Shown here: in pieces, positions 4,866-5,831 of the stretch
How positions within the stretch are numbered: position 1 is the stretch's first letter
Layout of the letters: every line of letters starts with the position of its first letter
Assembly (NCBI GenBank): GCA_018304205.1
Contig: JAGVWR010000032.1
Coordinates: 1 to 5,831, forward strand
Length of the DNA: 5,831 nt
Reading direction: 5' to 3'
DNA from: Candidatus Pacearchaeota archaeon
Lineage (GTDB): Archaea > Nanobdellota > Nanobdellia > Pacearchaeales > GW2011-AR1
Notes under the pieces: generated by a model
The model's input: the letters and a program-made list of their open reading frames with translations, nothing else
Told to the model about the DNA's origin: nothing
The model's database searches: none
Made by a program: the position numbers and the translations under genes

Positions 4866-4873
4866 TTTTTAAA
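4866..4873 (-). promoter_or_regulatory. Box A for the 4005-4844 gene
   Basis: The minus strand reads TTTAAAAA, with its centre about 25 bp from ATG 4844, so transcription would start at the ATG. The 97-bp divergent spacer also holds the promoter of the plus-strand gene at 4942. Confidence 0.5.
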
Positions 4874-4902
4874 TTTATTGCTTTATTATCTTATCTTTTG
4901 AA

Positions 4903-4910
4903 TATATAAA
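4903..4910 (+). promoter_or_regulatory. Box A for the 4942 gene
   Basis: The sequence is TATATAAA, giving a start near 4932 and a leader of about 10 bases. A second, weaker box, ATTAAATAT (4913-4921), would give a leaderless start at 4942, so which one is used is open. Confidence 0.45.
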
Positions 4911-4941
4911 TCATTAAATATCTCTAAGAATAAAGTTTTTT

Positions 4942-5310
4942 ATGGGCAAATTTATTCAAGGAGTGTGGCCTCCGATTAAACTTCGAAGCAAGGAAGATTA
5001 TTGTGAGAAACATGATCTTAGTTTTGTTGTACCTTCTCCTGAAACAATAGAACATGCCAGGAGATTTGGAGAAGCTCTGAAAGAATTAGCCACCATGGAA
5101 GATTGGGAGGCAGAGGCACACATAGGTCATGATGTTAATCATGGTTACAAACATTTTATTAGAGAAAAGAGATGGGAGATAGTTAAAGATGGAGAAGAAA
5201 TGCTTAAAATTTATATTCCTCCTTATCAAAGTGTTGATCCTAGGGACTTGGATTCTTTAAGCTTCCAAGCAAATAGACAGTTGTATGTTCATCGGGAAAG
5301 AATTAAGTGA
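4942..5310 (+). CDS. Hypothetical small protein with a histidine cluster
   Basis: This encodes 122 residues from ATG 4942, ending at TGA 5308-5310. No family is recognised. After a Pro/Trp-containing N-terminus (VWPPIKLRSKEDYCEKHD), a helix (PETIEHARRFGEALKELATMEDWEAEAH) leads into HIGHDVNHGYKHF. There His60, His63, His67 and His71 are spaced 3, 4 and 4 apart, so they could line one face of a helix and bind a metal. Strands follow (RWEIVKDGEEMLKIYIPPYQ), then a basic tail. It has no signal peptide or membrane segment. It is followed after 42 bp by another plus-strand gene with its own promoter. The function is unknown and the metal-site idea is inference. Confidence 0.8.
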   Translation: MGKFIQGVWPPIKLRSKEDYCEKHDLSFVVPSPETIEHARRFGEALKELATMEDWEAEAHIGHDVNHGYKHFIREKRWEIVKDGEEMLKIYIPPYQSVDPRDLDSLSFQANRQLYVHRERIK

Positions 5311-5321
5311 GTGATAATTAA

Positions 5322-5330
5322 TTTTATAAA
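5322..5330 (+). promoter_or_regulatory. Box A for the 5353 gene
   Basis: The sequence is TTTTATAAA, with its centre 27 bp before ATG 5353 and no Shine-Dalgarno motif between them. A leaderless message is likely. Confidence 0.6.
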
Positions 5331-5352
5331 CCTAATAATTTTTTAGACATAC

Positions 5353-5679
5353 ATGATTCATCAATATGCTAAAGAAAAGGTAAACAAAGTAAGAGAAAGA
5401 AGTTTTGGTAATTTAGCAAAAAGAATAATTGATATGGGTATGCCAATATATATTAGGAGTGAAGAAGTTAGAAGCTGGCATTTACAAGATCGTGAAATTA
5501 AAGACTGTAAATATAGATTTTTAGTTGACATTGGAAGACCAAATGGAAGAGATGTACTTTATGCTGCTTATTTGGTATTAGAAGAAATAGCTAATGGACG
5601 TGATTCAAATTATAAGGCGATTCCAGTTGAAGGGAAAAATTTTGATTCTCTTAGAAAAGTGTTTGAGAAGATAAATTAA
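5353..5679 (+). CDS. Hypothetical small basic protein
   Basis: This encodes 108 residues from ATG 5353 to TAA 5677-5679. I do not recognise it. The N-terminal helix is basic (YAKEKVNKVRERSFGNLAKRIIDMG), followed by strands (MPIYIRSEEV, KYRFLVDIGRPNG), a helix (DVLYAAYLVLEEIANG) and a short strand-helix end (YKAIPVEG, SLRKVFEKIN). This is a compact alpha/beta layout with no export signal. The basic helix could contact nucleic acid, but no known DNA-binding motif is visible. It has its own box A 42 bp after the upstream gene. One codon past the stop, in the same frame, a 25-residue ORF begins. Confidence 0.8.
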   Translation: MIHQYAKEKVNKVRERSFGNLAKRIIDMGMPIYIRSEEVRSWHLQDREIKDCKYRFLVDIGRPNGRDVLYAAYLVLEEIANGRDSNYKAIPVEGKNFDSLRKVFEKIN

Positions 5680-5682
5680 GTT

Positions 5683-5760
5683 ATGTATGATGCAGCATAC
5701 GGTTTAAGACCTGGAAGAAATAAAGATGGAAGAGCTAGAAGAATTACTTTGGGTTCTTGA
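5683..5760 (+). CDS. Possible 25-residue basic micro-ORF
   Basis: This runs from ATG 5683 to TGA 5758-5760, in the same frame as the gene that stops at 5679, with one codon between stop and start. The peptide is Gly/Arg-rich (AYGLRPGRNKDGRARRITLG). It might be coupled to the upstream gene, be a former C-terminal extension cut off by a new stop, or be chance. No promoter or ribosome-binding site of its own is seen. Confidence 0.25.
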   Translation: MYDAAYGLRPGRNKDGRARRITLGS

Positions 5761-5798
5761 TTAGTTCTTTTTTGATTTTCATAATAATATTTTAAGCA

Positions 5799-5831
5799 TT
5801 AAAGTGAACTAATGGCTTCTTCAATAATGTG
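5799..5831 (-). CDS. Possible C-terminal end of a minus-strand gene (partial)
   Basis: Reading in from the right edge on the minus strand gives HIIEEAISSL and then TAA (5801-5799), a plausible amphipathic helix end, followed by T/A-rich sequence toward 5761. A second minus-strand frame is also open here (ending in HFNA), so the call rests on composition only. Confidence 0.35.
   Translation of the reverse strand, partial: HIIEEAISSL

Overview
The window looks like AT-rich archaeal DNA, most likely from a small-genome DPANN-type archaeon (Woesearchaeota/Pacearchaeota-like). That placement is inference. No ribosomal RNA or universal marker gene is present. The support is the promoter style: TATA/box A elements (TTTATATA, TATAAAAA, TTTTATAAA) sit about 25-27 bp upstream of either the start codon itself (leaderless messages) or a very short leader. 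Other support is the absence of bacterial -35/-10 promoters, the short convergent T-rich gene ends, and the many small proteins of no recognised family.

Layout. Bases 1-108 are the end of a plus-strand gene that overlaps the 3' end of a minus-strand gene. From 100 to 2477 there are four minus-strand genes. Two form a tight pair: a single-pass membrane protein with twin CX3C cysteines and a small cysteine-containing protein. The other two are exported: a lipoprotein-like protein with a charged coiled coil, and a secreted protein with a calcium-loop-like motif. Each of the exported genes has its own box A. Bases 2478-2686 form a divergent control region with a repeated TTGCCCGA motif. The plus-strand gene at 2687-3073 encodes an HPr-fold protein. 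Its usual phospho-histidine is replaced by cysteine, while the Ser46-type regulatory serine region is kept.

Bases 3042-3490 are the most unusual part. A 17-bp sequence occurs directly repeated at both ends. Just inside the left copy are two nested hairpins that share an ACTCCAC/GTGGAGT stem with compensatory base changes. Between the repeats lies what looks like a frameshifted C-terminal fragment of a surface-anchored protein (LPTGAG, hydrophobic segment, basic tail). The hairpin style resembles IS200/IS605-family element ends, but no transposase is present. The HPr-like gene runs into this structure, so its last residues are encoded by the repeat.

From 3560 to the end are ordinary small genes of unknown function: one plus-strand helical protein, a convergent minus-strand 279-residue protein, two more plus-strand proteins, a possible tiny in-frame ORF, and perhaps the end of a minus-strand gene. 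No pathway can be assembled from these neighbours. The clearest common theme is surface or exported proteins on the left and soluble, probably regulatory, small proteins on the right.
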